DNA of 64,000 bases from Xestospongia muta (GCA_963693285.1 OY848922.1:6560923-6624922); one strand, 5' to 3'; positions 1 through 12,568 are shown, counted from the stretch's first letter. Translations and numbers: made by a program. The notes: a model not told the origin generated them from the letters alone.

Positions 1-486
1 TATGACTACTTGATACAATCATACAATGATCTTTCATACCTTATCAACAACAGTAATGTCAGCACCATTACTAATTAATATTTTGATGATCTCTGGTTGA
101 TTATTGGAGGCTGCGAAATGTAATACAGTCCTGCCATCCTGTGACAACAAAACAAAGAAGCAATACATACACAATGTACACTATACAGATAAATTTGAAC
201 TTAATGTACTAGTAGTAACACAATACATTCATAATGTTAATGTTATGTAAACATCAACAATGTGAAATTGTCAATAATTATGGTATAATTATTATATAGT
301 TATATTTATATATGTATAATTACTATGTAATTCTAATTATGTGTTTATTATGTATATTTTATGAATATAATTATCTATTCCTGTCCCACCAAAACTTGAT
401 TTGTGTATACTATATAAGTGTCATATGGGTTGTATTAATGAGTGTTCTATATCTATGTGACTCGATCTCAAGACAAAATGGCTGTC
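1..486. repeat. Copy 1 of duplicated ankyrin exon with its flanks
   Basis: Positions 1-486 are nearly identical to 3581-4040, including the ankyrin exon (40-138 versus 3621-3719) and about 340 bp of flanking intron. The two copies diverge sharply after a shared run ending in gttctatatctatgt. The spacing is 3581 bp because transposon remnants fill 487-3580. The encoded repeats differ by a few residues (for example LHF versus LHW), so this copy is older than the 349-bp exon duplication in gene B. Confidence 0.88.
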
Positions 487-3400
487 CATGGGACCTCCAA
501 CATTAATGTAGAGCTAATAATGTCTTTGATGACAAGACATTGGCAGTTTTATGTAGTGTTTGTGGTCTGTTGATGCATAAACTAATCAAGTATTTACTAA
601 TGCCTAGAAGACTGTCTGATTATCTTTTGATTCAATTGTAGACTCGGTGAAGGAGCATTATAGTCAAAAATCATCAGTTGTCCAATGTTTGAAATTTAAT
701 TTAAGGCTACAACAACCAGGAGAGAGAGTGGCAACCTTTATAGCTGAGCTGAGACAAACATTTTGGAATATTTCCTTAAGAAATGAGCGTTTGGTTTGTA
801 TATAAAATAAACATCTATTTTATTCTTTTTTTCAATGATCATGAATTGCTGCAATTTTAGTACTTCATTTGCAATGGCTTGGGCAGCTCATTTCAGCTTT
901 CTCAACCCCTGTATAGTTGTTTTATAAATGGTTGTCAAAGCATAGCTGTGATTCTAGACATGTATATACAGTATATATATATTATGTATATTATGCGTTG
1001 TAGTTATATTGTGTGCTAATTTTCACAAATAAGCTTCATCAACCATAGATAAGCTACAGAAGTTACACTTACTAGATTGCCATGGTAACTACTAGTCAGT
1101 CATGTTCATTATTGTATCCTAGGTTGTGTATTTGACAGCATATACCGTAGTTCCATGAGTAAGTACCTATGAGCGCTTGGAGTTCATTTGGAATTTGAAA
1201 GTTGTGGGTGCTTACTAGGGATTTTAAAAGACTTCTAATAAGCGCCCATGTATAAATAATTAATTATTACCGTCACCAGTAACTGAGTTAAGGCATATAA
1301 ATTTGTCACACCACAGAGTATTTCACATTCTGAATCATCTCACCAAGAATCTCCACGTATGACTGATCTCTAATTTGTAACAGAATCATCTACACGAGAC
1401 TATCATGTTAACAAGTCAATATCAAGTCCAGATATAGGGGAGACACTTTCAACAAAGAAGGAACACAACAATCCTCATGATAGATTCATTGTTTTCTGTG
1501 ATGAAGGGCAAATTTATAGTTGGTCATATCCCAAAAGAAATTCAAAGATATGTTGGTTCTTTCTTCACAAAGGAGGAACGATACCCTGTACAGTCAAGGA
1601 CAAAAAGAGAAGATCCTCCATTGAGCAAGGCAGTTTAAAAGTGCCTTGTGAGCTGACCTTTTCAATTCCAAATGGAACAAAAGACAACGAAACTTTAATG
1701 TCTGAAATTTGAAAATTGATAGCCTAACTTATTTCTCATTGCTCAACACGTGGGACAAATATATGATGATGGCGGCTTGCTTACATAGAGGTGGTGCTTG
1801 TTCTGGGAACAACGGTATATATGTGACCTGATTTGTGAAAAGGGACCACTTCTTTCAAACCATCATAAACCATTGACTATTATAAATATATATATATATA
1901 TATAATATATACATATATATATTATATATATATGTATATATATATAGTATGATATAATTCAAAGCATGGCATGACACATAACACTACTTTACATTTTTTT
2001 ACAATGGTGTGTTGTGGTCTTTCTATCATTTTGTTTCTTATGACTACAGACAATACATTCATGTAGTGATGGTTTCCACTTGAACAAGATGGTATTTTTC
2101 CAAGAAATGACACTCATAGAGGCATGCATCTGGAGGGAGTCGTGGAGAAGATGCAGATGACGTAAGATTAATACTGGCTCTGGTGAGGATTTGTGTTTGT
2201 GTTGCTAGCTTTATTCAAAACTGGACATGGCTTATATGTCTTCCTGTTTGAGTAGACATTTGATACAGGATGCAGACATTTACAATAGTTTAGTCTATCA
2301 AGTGGAAGGTTGCTCATTTATACCATTTCACTGTCCTGTGGTTTAAACAATAGTATAAAAGAAGTTGATCACTTTTATCTACTCCACCCATAAAGGTATT
2401 GTATCTATCAACCATTAGTGGCTATGCTATATTTTCTCTTCCTGTAGATGACAATCGTGTTCTGTGAGTCTTCGTTACTATACTGCTATCGTGGACTGTG
2501 CTAAGAATAGTTATGAACCGTTTATCTTTCCATTGCAAGGCAAGTACGCCATTCTATATGTTTTTTGTTCTTATTTTTTCTTTCTTCAATCCCTTTTTGT
2601 CCACTTTGTCCTTTATCTTTTGCTTTTGATTTCCATTCTAGAGGCATACCTTTTCTATCTACAAGGACTGTACCACACACTCCCAAACATTTCAGCTTCA
2701 TATCTACAAACAGTGATGGGCTGGTATAATAATTGTCCATGTATATAACCTGTTTTTGAGTCAGCTAAAGAAAATGTTTTAGCCCCCATTTGTTTGCTTA
2801 TTAGACATGTATTGAAGAAACCAAATTCTGCCCTTGAAGCTACTAATGGCCTCATTTATGGAGAGTTCACGTCAAGAATTATATACTAGCTTGAAAGTTA
2901 CTAATCAGTGATGTAATAAGGGGACGTTTCTTATATAATGGATCATATCCTGGTTCACCGTTTTTGTTTTTGGGCTTTCTTGTCATTTATGTGTAGAAAC
3001 TTCAAAATTAGGCTGAAACAATTGTTTGATATTACACAAGAGAAGGTGAGTGTACTATAAGGCCAGTACTGAGCCCAGTAATCTTCTAATTTGGGGTAGT
3101 TGATTCTTCCCATTATCATTACCAGAACAAAAAATTGTAGCTATTATGTTGATATATGCATTATCTTTTTCCAATAGTTTAGGCAAGGTCGGTATGAAAC
3201 CTCTGGGTACTCTTCAAAGTGTTGTTGGGCATACAAATTTGTTTGGTCAACCATTTCTTCTATTATCTTTGGTGTAACAAGTTTCTCAAAATATCAATTG
3301 GTATTTTATCTGTCATATCTTCTGTTCCTTCAGATTCTCTAACAAACTCTGGGATATCATATGCTGCATTACTCAGAGAGATATGTTTTGTTGCACTGAT

Positions 3401-4609
3401 TTCAATTTCATCACCATACACTATTTCCATACCATCTACTATTTCAGTTTCCACATCAAAATCATTGCTATCATAGTATTCATCATCTATTATTATTAAC
3501 GATTATAAATAATGTATTATTATAGTATTCACTGATCTGTAAAAACATTTTAATATCATAATTAGTGTGATATTTATAACCTATGACTACTTGATACAAT
3601 CATACAATGATCTTTCATACCTTATCAACAACAGTAATGTCAGCACCATTGCTAATTAATATTTGGATGATCTCTGGATAATTATTGCAAGCTGCCCAAT
3701 GTAATGCAGTCCTGCCATCCTGTTACAACAAAACAAAGAAGCAATACATACACAATGTACACTATACAGATAAATTTGAACTTAATGTACTAGTAGTAAC
3801 ACAATACATTCATAATGTTAATGTTATGTTAACATCAACAATGTGAAATTGTCAATAATTATGGTATAATTATTATATAGTTATATTTATATATATATAA
3901 TTACTATGTAATTCTAATTATGTGTTTATTATGTATATTTTATGAATATAATTATCTATTCCTGTCCCACCAAAACTTGATTTGTGTATACTATATAAGT
4001 GTCATATGGGTTGTATTAATGAGTGTTCTATATCTATGTTAGGGTTTTTCTATGCTAGACGAAGGTTTGTAAGAGATATATAGTAGCTAGACATCATATA
4101 TAATATCTCATAAATTATAATATATATGTATGTACGTATGTATACTTTGTATAAGCATTACATGAAATAATGAGTAATATACATTGTATAAATGAACAGA
4201 TTAGTGCCACTTCACCTACTCCCACTTTACCTACTAGTAACCCAAAAGTATCATTTTGACTAATGCATATAGCACCTAGAATAATACTTTAGTACCTAGC
4301 ACCTAAGTATCTATCTCACTAGGAGAGTATGTTAAAGCTGTTTCTGCACACAATCATATTTAGAATGAAAATATTTTTACAAAAAATTTAGTAGGCAAAA
4401 TGACACTTTTGGATTACTAGTAGGCAAAGTGGGAGTAGGTGAAATGGAACCAATCCAAATGTACAGACCACACCCAACTGCACATATATTGGATGTGAGT
4501 GTGTGTATGCAGTGAGTGTTTCAATTGACATGAATATTTAGTTGTAATAGTAACATGGCTTATATTGTTAACCTCGCTGTGCGTGGGCGCATAGCGAGGG
4601 TACTGTAGT

Positions 4610-4656
<47 letters not shown>

Positions 4657-7600
4657 TGTTACCAGAGTTGTTTTTTTTGAACTGCTATAACTTGGCAACC
4701 GAAGCATTAGCAGCTACCAACGTTTAGCAACGAATAGAAAAGCATGTGGACTTTACAACAGTAGTGTCAAGAACATCGTCAAGGAAAACAGAAGCTTAAA
4801 ACTCGCAAAAGAATTTTCAGGCTGCAGAGGTCAAGTGCCGTTTCTCGAAAAGTAAAAAACTTAACGTGGAGATTTTTTAGTATGTTGTAAACAATCTCAG
4901 AGGAATACGGATCAGCAAGACAGAAGGCCGTTGGTCGAAGTAACCGTTAGAAAAGTTCTGAAAAATGTTTTGTGGACTTGGAGCGAAGTAACCCATTCAG
5001 GAAACGTCTCCAAGCACTGAAAAGACTGCTACTAATAGACAATATATCGATTTATATTTGTACCACGGGACGTTTCCAAAGAAGGTTTCATCTTCAAGTT
5101 ACAATAAATTTTGTATATGAAATATTGATAGATTTTTTCAGGCTGCAGAGGTCAAGTGCCGTTTCTCGAAAAGTAAAAAACTTAACGTGGAGATTTTTTA
5201 GTATGTTGTAAACAATCTCAGAGGAATACGGATCAGCAAGACAGAAGGCCGTTGGTCGAAGTAATCGTTAGAAAAGTTCTGAAAAATGTTTTGTGGACTT
5301 GGAGGGAAGTAACGCATTCAGGAAACGTCTCCAAGCACTGAAAGGACTGCTACTAATAGATAATATATCGATTTATATTTGTACCACGGGACGTTTCCAA
5401 AGAAGGTTTTATCTTCAAGTTACAATAAATTTTGTATATGAAATATTGATAGATTTTAAAGGGTCATGTAAAGACTCAGAGAAATTTTTCATCACGAAAG
5501 TAGCACTTAATCTTGCTTGGGAATTGAATGATACTATCACTTATTCAGTTACTGCTTCACAAACATGGCAAAGCTAGAAATCAAGCAACAATTAATGAGC
5601 ATATACAGAATGACAAAGCTTGCCATTTTAAAACCACACCTTCTGGAATGTTAATAAATTTTCTTGCAATAACAACATCATAGCTGGGCCTAAGCTGGCA
5701 TAGAATTTATAAATAACTTAGAAACTACAGCGAGGTTCGGCACTTTAGTGCCTTTCATTTGTTTTGTATGATAAACTTTGAAACAATCTGATGGGCACAA
5801 AGCTGGATTGTCGCTACAAGTACTACACTTATACAAAGTAAGATGTCTTATGCTACTTTGTCTGTTACTGCATACAGCAGTGTCACAATGCTTCTTGCCT
5901 TATTACATGAAGTGGCGCACAGGCTGCAGACGTTCAAGTGTCTGAGAGGTGCGAGGTCCAGTACGTGCTTGACGAATACTATGTTGTGCCTCGGAGAGTG
6001 TTTCAATGAGTCTACGTCGATAAGCAAGATGAGTGATTGGCTGTTTTCCATTTGCGGTAGTTTGTTCCTTTAGATTATGTAAGAATTCACCACCACTACT
6101 TCCACAATCCAAAAAAATACTTTCTTCCACCACTTCACTGACTTATGGAGAAAACTATAATAGCTAAGGAGTTGGTCCATCTTGTCAACACCCAACATGT
6201 ATTGATTGTAGTCAACCACAACTGCTGGCGTCTCTGTTGTTTGAGAAGTGTGTCTAAATAATTATGTAAATTAGAATTTTGTTGTTCTTTATTTACATTG
6301 ACTGTACAGGTAAATTACCAAAAGCATGTATTGTGGAAAGCATCAATACTTGTCGTTTGTTAGTCCATGACAAGGTCAGTAAGTCTTCACAGCAAAAGGC
6401 TTCCACCATACCTCGAGGCCTCTTTTGGTTCAGGGCAGAAGGAAGTCCTTTGCGATTGCTCTGGACCATGCCTGGATATAATCAACAATAAGTACAAGGT
6501 ACAGAATGTAGGCATAGATATACCTGTTACAGTAATTCCCTTCCTCTTTAGCTCAGTTGCTATGAGAGGGCTACTATAAAATCTATCCCTTATCCTCAAG
6601 TCCATCCACCAGTGTAAGGACAACTCTGGCTGTGTGGGGTAGCTCAGGTCTAGCCAGACACACTGTCAGCAAGTACAAATGCCTTTATACCCCAAGGAGT
6701 TGGTTTACCTTTGAGGTACTGTCGAAAACTAACCCTGACTTTGAAGGCAATCACTGACTCATCAATAGCCACAAGTTGTGAAAGAGTGTAGGATCATTGA
6801 AATGCTGGAACTAGATGGTCAAGTAATGCCATTTCAGATCACCATTGATGTTTGCAATGTGCAATGTTCCAAGGATCTGAAAGAACCTATTCCTTGGGAA
6901 GACAGATCTGAAGAACGGTAGATCAGTAGTAATGCTTGTTGACCAATAATCTTTCAGATTTTGTAGCTGTATTATTCCCATATTCAATATCACAGCTACA
7001 AAACCCTTCATTTCATCTATTGTCACTGGACGCCAGCTTCAGTACAATGAGCCACGCTTTATCTATCAGCAAGAGGTACGTTAGAGTAACTAATTGTTTA
7101 TTACTACAACCAATCTTCTTAGCAGCATATTTATTGGTATTATCCACAAGAAATTGCCACAAAGCATCAGAGAAGAATAGAGAAAAACATTCTTCTGGTG
7201 AGTGAACAGATGGATCTACGTTACTACCAGATGACGATATGATAGATATGGCTAGGCTCTGTGTCATCTATATTTGGAATGAAAAACTACTTAGCTACTA
7301 CACAACTTACCAGCTCCTACTACTGTCCAATGATAATCAGGTACTGTGACACCAATACCTCTGCCTCTCCCAATACCTCTTCCTCTTGCAACACCTCTTC
7401 CTCTCGCAACACCTCTTCCTATCACAGGACCTATTCCTATTCTAGTACCTCCCACTTCTGCAGTATGATTTGTCTCATTATTTACATTCTCTTCATCCTG
7501 CTTATCCTCAAAGCTATCACTCTCTTCACTATCAACACTATCACTATCAGCAAATTCATCATCACTAAAATCCTCTCCCAATATATGTATTACTTCTTCT

Positions 7601-10600
7601 GCTCTAAACCTTGCCATTGATAATTACTTCTGCCCACTGATAGTAAATATGCAAATATTGGTACAGCTGGTTAATTTGCGCATTTTTATTATTTATTGCA
7701 TGCTTATTATTATTCATTACGTGTTGGACAGGACAATAAATAACTAATAAACAAAGAAGGACCTTCTCGTTGATAAAAAAAAAAACAAAGGTTAGTTGCA
7801 AAAACAGTCTACTAATGTAATGTCACAAATTCGTGACAATTGTCTCAATTAATAGTATATGTGTGTTATGAATTTGTGTCAATTGTCTCCATTAAATGTA
7901 CTCATATGTCACAAATTCGTGACAATCGTGCTGTAAGGGTTAAACAACAATCACCCTTGAGAAATTTAGAAGGAGGGTTGTTTATGAATTTGAACCATAA
8001 ATATATGTACATATTAATATTTCTATTTACATAGCAATAATAGTTTCTAACTCTATAAGCTCAATATAACATGATGTTATTTCATATGTAACATGTTACT
8101 TCTACATTTACATAATATGTGCTAGACTCTTATTGTTCATTTTATATACATTAAATAGAACAGAGTACAAAGTAGAAGTTTTATTAATAAGCCTACATAT
8201 ATACTGACCTTAGTAGTATGGTAGATATTCACACCATGCTGAAGTAACAAAGCAACAACATCTGTTTTGCCATTTGCTGCTGCTATTATCAGTGGAGTAG
8301 ATCCAACCTACAATTAATACAAACAAAATGTAATTAAAGACATACATTAAGTATTAATTTTTAACTACATGTTATTATATATAACATTACGTACACGTTC
8401 ATGTATATAACATGTACATGTACTTGATATACTGGTCAATTAAGGACTGGGTATACTCACTTTTTAAAGAACATAAATGATATATATATATTGATAAAAT
8501 GTATGTTTATGAAAAAGAATGATCATTTCATAAAAAACAAAGAAATTGTTAATTCTTTGTCTCAAAGTTGAGTAACTATTATGGACTTGTTATATTATAG
8601 TATAAATTTACATGCATTATTAATAATTTCGAGTACTATGATTTCTTGAGTTACAGAACTCATAAGTTTCACACTTAATTGAAAATGCTCACTGTAAAAG
8701 TAATGATATTTATTGGTTGCTATGTACATTAGTGGTTGTGTATGTGGATTATTGTCATTTATCACATTCTAAAGCTGTGTACAGTAATTGTGAAATGGAC
8801 ATATCAATATAATATATGTATATATTATGTGGTCCAAAACAATCTTACTATCATCACCTGATACATGTAGTATGCCAACAATAATCAATGATGTATATTA
8901 TTATATAAGTCACATCCAAATCAAAGGATTTGTTATTAAAGTAATGATAATATTCATTGATTGTTGTGTGCATCAGTGACTTAATATACTCCATTGATCT
9001 AAACACATACATAATATTATAGTCAATTCAAAATAACATAATTACAATTTTTTTTATTCAATTGCTCATGATTGTTATAGCCATTGGCAATTTTTATTTT
9101 CTTATAATAGGTTTTTAGTAAATGATACAATGTGATTATAGGAAACTATATATGATAGGTAGTACACAGTGGACTGATGTGTATAATATATACAGTTTTT
9201 ATGAGATATGATATATCATACTTTAACTACAACCTACTCAAATGATCTCCAGTAAATTATTCTGCATCTGCAAACAACAATGTGTCTATCATGGCTAAGT
9301 GAATGCCCATGCTTGACGACAAATTGTGTTTATCACATATAATCAGTTAGTAATGTGATAACTGTGTAGTTATTTAAAATAATCTGGTTCTTTAATTAAA
9401 CAAATGGTAATATTGTAATGTTTATATTCACTGATGTCTCATATCATGTAAATATAGAATAGTAAAGCTATCAAATATATTTGATGTACAACAGTGGGTG
9501 TGGTCAGACAGTGTGCCTCAATATATAACAGGTATATTATTATATCAATAGTACCACATAGTACACAGTCGATATATATTGTGTATTGATAATATAGTAG
9601 TTATGTATTGTGTATACATATCAATGTCTAATATGTAAGCAGTTACTAACTAGTAATAAAAAAAAATTATAATTATAGTCAAAACAATACAAATCATATG
9701 TCACCTATAGAAGGAATAGCTAGAGAGAAACTAAATAAAGTAATAATTATTACTATCATATTATATTGATACTACTACAGTGAACCATGCTTAAAGGACA
9801 CTGAATTAACCCTTTAGTAACAAAGGTTGCATATTTGTAAGATTTACTGTGTAGGTATTAATGAGGAAGGTTACAAATCTTCAACTAAAATGTACCCTGT
9901 TATATTTATTAAAAATGCTCATCACAGTAGTTAACATACAACATAAGAACACTAATAAAATGTTTACATTATGGAAAGTGGATACTGTAACATTTGGATC
10001 ATTCTAAGTAGGAATTTTTGGCAGTTTTTAGTACCTGTTATATTTATACCAGCTGGAAATCTGTAATATTATAACTGATAATTATTGTGTAAAAGAGACC
10101 TTATTATGAGTTTCAAATCGAATGATGTGTTGAAAATCCAATCATTAGTGGAATGTAGTAGAAATTACTTATGAGTATAGTGATAATGATATTGATGAAG
10201 AAGATGACTTAAAATATGAACTAATGGACATTTTAACAATGAAAGGTAAAGTATAATATTATAAACACACAGTGTAGTTATAATAATACAGAAATGATTC
10301 ATGTGTGAGTTTTATACTTCTGCACAAAGAACAGTTTTTGATAATAATACACTTACATTATTAGGTATATTCGGATCTGCATTTGATTGCAACAGATATT
10401 GAACAATATCTATGTGTCCATGATATGAAGCCCAATATATACTAGTCCACTTGTCCTACATGTAATGATAATAGTAATAGTATAATTATTCATCAATATA
10501 TCAATAGTACAATCATTATATTCACACATACACTGATACATATGTACTTACATGTATATTACTATATAATGATAAGTGATAATATTAATAATATGTATTA

Positions 10601-12473
10601 TAATAATTATGAACTAGCTTGGAAAAACCATACGTGCTGTACTAAAACTTTTGAACAAGCAGTTGTGTATAAACAGTTGCTACATGGTCATTTCGTACAT
10701 TATCATACCAATCATGGTATCAGGGAAGATCAGTCATTAAATATTTGGATTCTAAAGTTGGTAAACATCTTGTACAAAATGGCTGCATAGCAAATACATA
10801 TATGTAATTGTTTAAACAAATTTTTTGGGTGGAACATTAAATGTTGCACTAAAATGTCTTTCCAAATAATGTCACAATTATACATGTACATGTGAAATAT
10901 GACGTCACATATTTAATTTATATCTCATTGAGTGATGTTATCATATTATTAGCTAAATAATATGAAGTGACAACAAATAGACTGTACACACAGTGAATAA
11001 TAAATATATATGATATGGTCTAGGAACCAATAACCACACAAAGAAGGAAGAATACAACTATGTAAAGCCAGTGTTACATAAAGACACTTGCTGTCAATGA
11101 CCATATAATGATATGTGTAATTATAATCCTAGCAAGTCAATCAGATTCATAATTTTACAAGTCTTCACGCTTCCAAATATGGATATTACCAGAGTATTAT
11201 CATTTTTCTAATGTAATTTGGCTTTTTTCATGAGAATTACACATTTCTTCCCCCTTTGTGAAGCTATAGGCTCTTATATACTGACTTCAAATGTTTATAA
11301 AGCTAGTTACTACTGTATTAACTAAATTGTCATTGGAAAATATTCTTTGAAATTGTACTACAATATCAGCTTGAAAAATGGCTCTAATACAATGTGAAGG
11401 GTCATTAATGAAAGAATTGACCACACCCCAACAATTAATTGAACAATCGGTGAATATTTTATCACATATTGTACGTCACATCCAAACATTACAACAAATC
11501 TACAAGTTGTACTTGATTATAAAATATTAATACAATCTAATACTATACTTTTTTATTTAAATGCAGTACTATAATCCAGATGACCACAAGTGTACAGATA
11601 AAACAAAAGTAGCTAGGATATCAGATAAACTTGCCATATTAACTCCAATAATGACTTTGTGAAAGTTAATAAACATTCAAGCCCCACCCCTTAGCAATAG
11701 AGTGAGCTATTTATAATATATGCTGTGTCCATTCATTCATATATCTCAAATGTTATATATAAAATGTTTTAACTACATGATTAAACTTTGATAAAGACTT
11801 TGTAACACACACACATTAATTTATACTAGGTTGATTTAAAGGATATATTGTAATTATTATTATATTAATTATAACACTTGTATATCATATATGTAAATAA
11901 TTATAATGATTTGATAATGACAAGAACTCTTATCATAAGACAATATCATTTCTGAATAGTACTATATTGTGACACACTTACATACCTCATCATCTTGAGC
12001 ATTGACATTTGCTCCTTTTTGTATGGCTAGTTTCATATCATCTAGTCGTCCACGTATGGCAGACCATATCAGTTCATTATCCTAACAAAGATATCAAAGT
12101 TAATAAATGTAATATTACACATAAACAAGATCATATACAACATAGTTTATAATACAGTAGACATAATATTATAGAAGACATACTATAACAAGAGTACAGT
12201 AACTACTAATATAGTACATTGTACTAAGTATATGGACATGACCTATATACAAACTATAGGGTCAAGTACATACGTTACTTATATTAGATCAGATAACCTA
12301 AAGTAATCCACCAGGTCATGTTTAGTTTAGATAGAGGGAATATCTTGAATCTGGTAGGATTACTGAGTGGATTGGACAAAGGTGACCACTCTTATTAAGT
12401 GTTACTAAATGAATTCTTTATTTTAGTATATTTAGTATACTTTATAAGTACTTACCAATCTCCTTTGATCCAT
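40..12473 (-). CDS. Ankyrin-repeat gene A (partial, paralogue of gene B; continues beyond left edge)
   Basis: Six minus-strand exons with GT-AG borders, all in phase 0: 12473-12456 (MDQRRL, ATG at 12473), 12081-11986 (32 codons), 10455-10357, 8307-8209, 3719-3621 and 138-40 (33 codons each). Each of the five long exons encodes exactly one ankyrin repeat; typical starts are DNELIWSA, DKWTSIYW, VGSTPLII, DGRTALHW and DGRTVLHF, with the usual consensus ending in GA(N/D) and a final acidic or Lys residue. Ankyrin repeats bind protein partners. The first four exons match gene B exon for exon, so the missing part probably encodes Roc, COR and Death domains; that is inference. The last two visible repeats are products of a local exon duplication. 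Introns are loaded with transposon relics, but all splice sites and reading frames seen are intact. The promoter side carries a MITE 96 bp upstream of the ATG. Confidence 0.82.
487..850 (+). pseudogene. Chimeric retroelement gag / hAT-tail remnant
   Basis: Positions about 600-765 match the Ty3-like gag piece at 41095-41245; both can be read as a stretch around LRLQQPGE and TFIAELRQ. The following 770-840 instead matches 43825-43890, the tail of the hAT relic, and 490-560 matches 43905-43965. No open gene remains. The arrangement points to deletion or template switching between elements that also lie close together at 41-44 kb. Confidence 0.55.
1434..1712 (+). pseudogene. HIRAN-like domain fragment
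   Basis: The translation contains NNPHDRF, then IVGHIPKEI in a shifted frame, then CWFFLHKGGTIPCTV and GSLKVPCELTF before a stop. This order (acidic/NPHDR, GHxP, hydrophobic Cys-Trp block, GGxIxC, LxxPC) is what I recall of a HIRAN-like domain found in many uncharacterised animal proteins and transposon ORFs. Two compensating frame changes around 1510-1545 show that it is a relic. A fragment of the preceding part of a similar domain lies on the minus strand at 40830-41000. Function unknown. Confidence 0.45.
1886..1950. repeat. AT dinucleotide-rich microsatellite
   Basis: A run made almost only of alternating t and a with a few interruptions. It abuts the degenerate C-terminal end of the piggyBac relic. 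Confidence 0.8.
1922..3476 (-). pseudogene. Decayed piggyBac transposase 1
   Basis: Read on the minus strand, recognisable pieces appear in the right order. An acidic N-terminal segment lies at 3454-3263. At 2855-2655 there is a block with SLADSKTGYIHG. At 2740-2522 comes DNYYTSPSLF followed by CGTVLVDRKGMP, the piggyBac D-N-x-Y-x-S-P and GT..RKG motifs. A terminal Cys-rich piece with LCVMPCFELYHT sits near 2000-1960. Frames change several times and stops intervene, so the element is dead. No TTAA-flanked ends were found. It sits inside an intron of gene A on the same strand. Confidence 0.7.
3581..4040. repeat. Copy 2 of duplicated ankyrin exon with its flanks
   Basis: Partner of 1-486. It contains the gene A ankyrin exon 3719-3621 with an AG acceptor at 3721-3720 and a GT donor at 3620-3619. 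Confidence 0.88.
4615..4655. repeat. (TG)n microsatellite
   Basis: About 20 uninterrupted TG dinucleotides inside the 4570-5737 repeat element. Confidence 0.95.
4816..5457. repeat. 321-bp tandem duplication
   Basis: The unit starting tcaggctgcagaggtcaagt at 4816 is repeated at 5137, with only a few substitutions across about 320 bp (for example gagcgaag versus gagggaag, taaccg versus taatcg). Short ORFs at 4972 and 5293 are parallel readings of the two copies and are not called as genes. Confidence 0.93.
5738..7939 (-). pseudogene. piggyBac transposase 2 (degenerate, 5' terminus preserved)
   Basis: Minus-strand piggyBac relic. The N-terminus starts MARFRAEEVIHILG at 7617 and continues with a long acidic stretch and a Gly/Arg repeat. 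A segment with SPEECFSLFFSDALWQFLVD follows at 7267-7013. The DDE-domain start lies at 7026-6811 (TIDEMKGFVAVILNMGI, LKDYW, RNRFFQIL), FYSSPLIATELKRKGITVTG at 6623 onward, and the C-terminal Cys-rich domain at about 5880-5750 (CSTCSDNPALCPSDCFKVYH). Several frame breaks and stops separate these blocks. The element's start is preserved: the minus strand reads TTAA then CCCTTACAG from 7943 downward. An internally deleted duplicate lies at 43914-44862. Confidence 0.8.
7290..12270. repeat. Segmental duplication block 1 (copy A; partner about 44245-50100)
   Basis: Collinear similarity, mostly differing by scattered substitutions and small indels, runs from the piggyBac N-terminus through three ankyrin exons (8307, 10455 and 12081, matching 45296, 48260 and 49910) to a shared run ending ctatagggtcaagta (about 12270 and 50097). 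The piggyBac insertion is shared, so it is older than the duplication. Intron DNA between exons contains no additional gene that I recognise. Confidence 0.9.
7822..7943 (-). repeat. piggyBac terminal and subterminal inverted repeats with TTAA site
   Basis: TTAA at 7940-7943 is followed on the minus strand by CCCTTACAGCACGATTGTCA. The near-palindrome tgtcacaaattcgtgaca occurs twice, near 7820 and near 7907. piggyBac elements insert at TTAA and commonly start CCC; the palindromes are plausible transposase-binding sites. The same arrangement occurs at 44757-44866 with the same flanking DNA. Confidence 0.75.
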
Positions 12474-12568
12474 TGCAAAACTGATAGCAAAATAAAGGAC
12501 CACACCCAAGTTATAAAGGCGTGGTTATGACGTAATGGGTGTGGTGTTATGAATAGTATCTGCTGATC

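Larger units (their letters stand above)
4570..5737. mobile_element. Non-autonomous repeat element with 11-bp inverted ends
   Basis: The left end aacctcgctgt (4570-4580) is the exact reverse complement of the right end acagcgaggtt (5727-5737). Next to the left end is a hairpin (cctcgct ... agcgagg) and then a (TG)n tract. The interior has no recognisable protein. The right end abuts the piggyBac C-terminal coding sequence, so the element probably inserted at the 3' end of that transposon. No clear target duplication was seen, so the class is unassigned. It lies in an intron of gene A. Confidence 0.5.

Noticed and set aside
4972..5577. Two similar ORFs of 79 and 94 codons
   Set aside because: They are the same non-coding repeat read twice across the 321-bp duplication; no recognisable protein.
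7261..7620. 119-codon plus-strand ORF rich in Ser/Thr and Asn, with a twin at 44245-44562
   Set aside because: It is the antisense reading of the acidic and Gly/Arg-rich N-terminus of piggyBac 2.
9803..9830. ttaaccctttagtaac, resembling a TTAA plus CCC piggyBac end (also at about 46770)
   Set aside because: No matching inverted end was found nearby and both copies lie in duplicated intron DNA, so it counts as one unpaired match.
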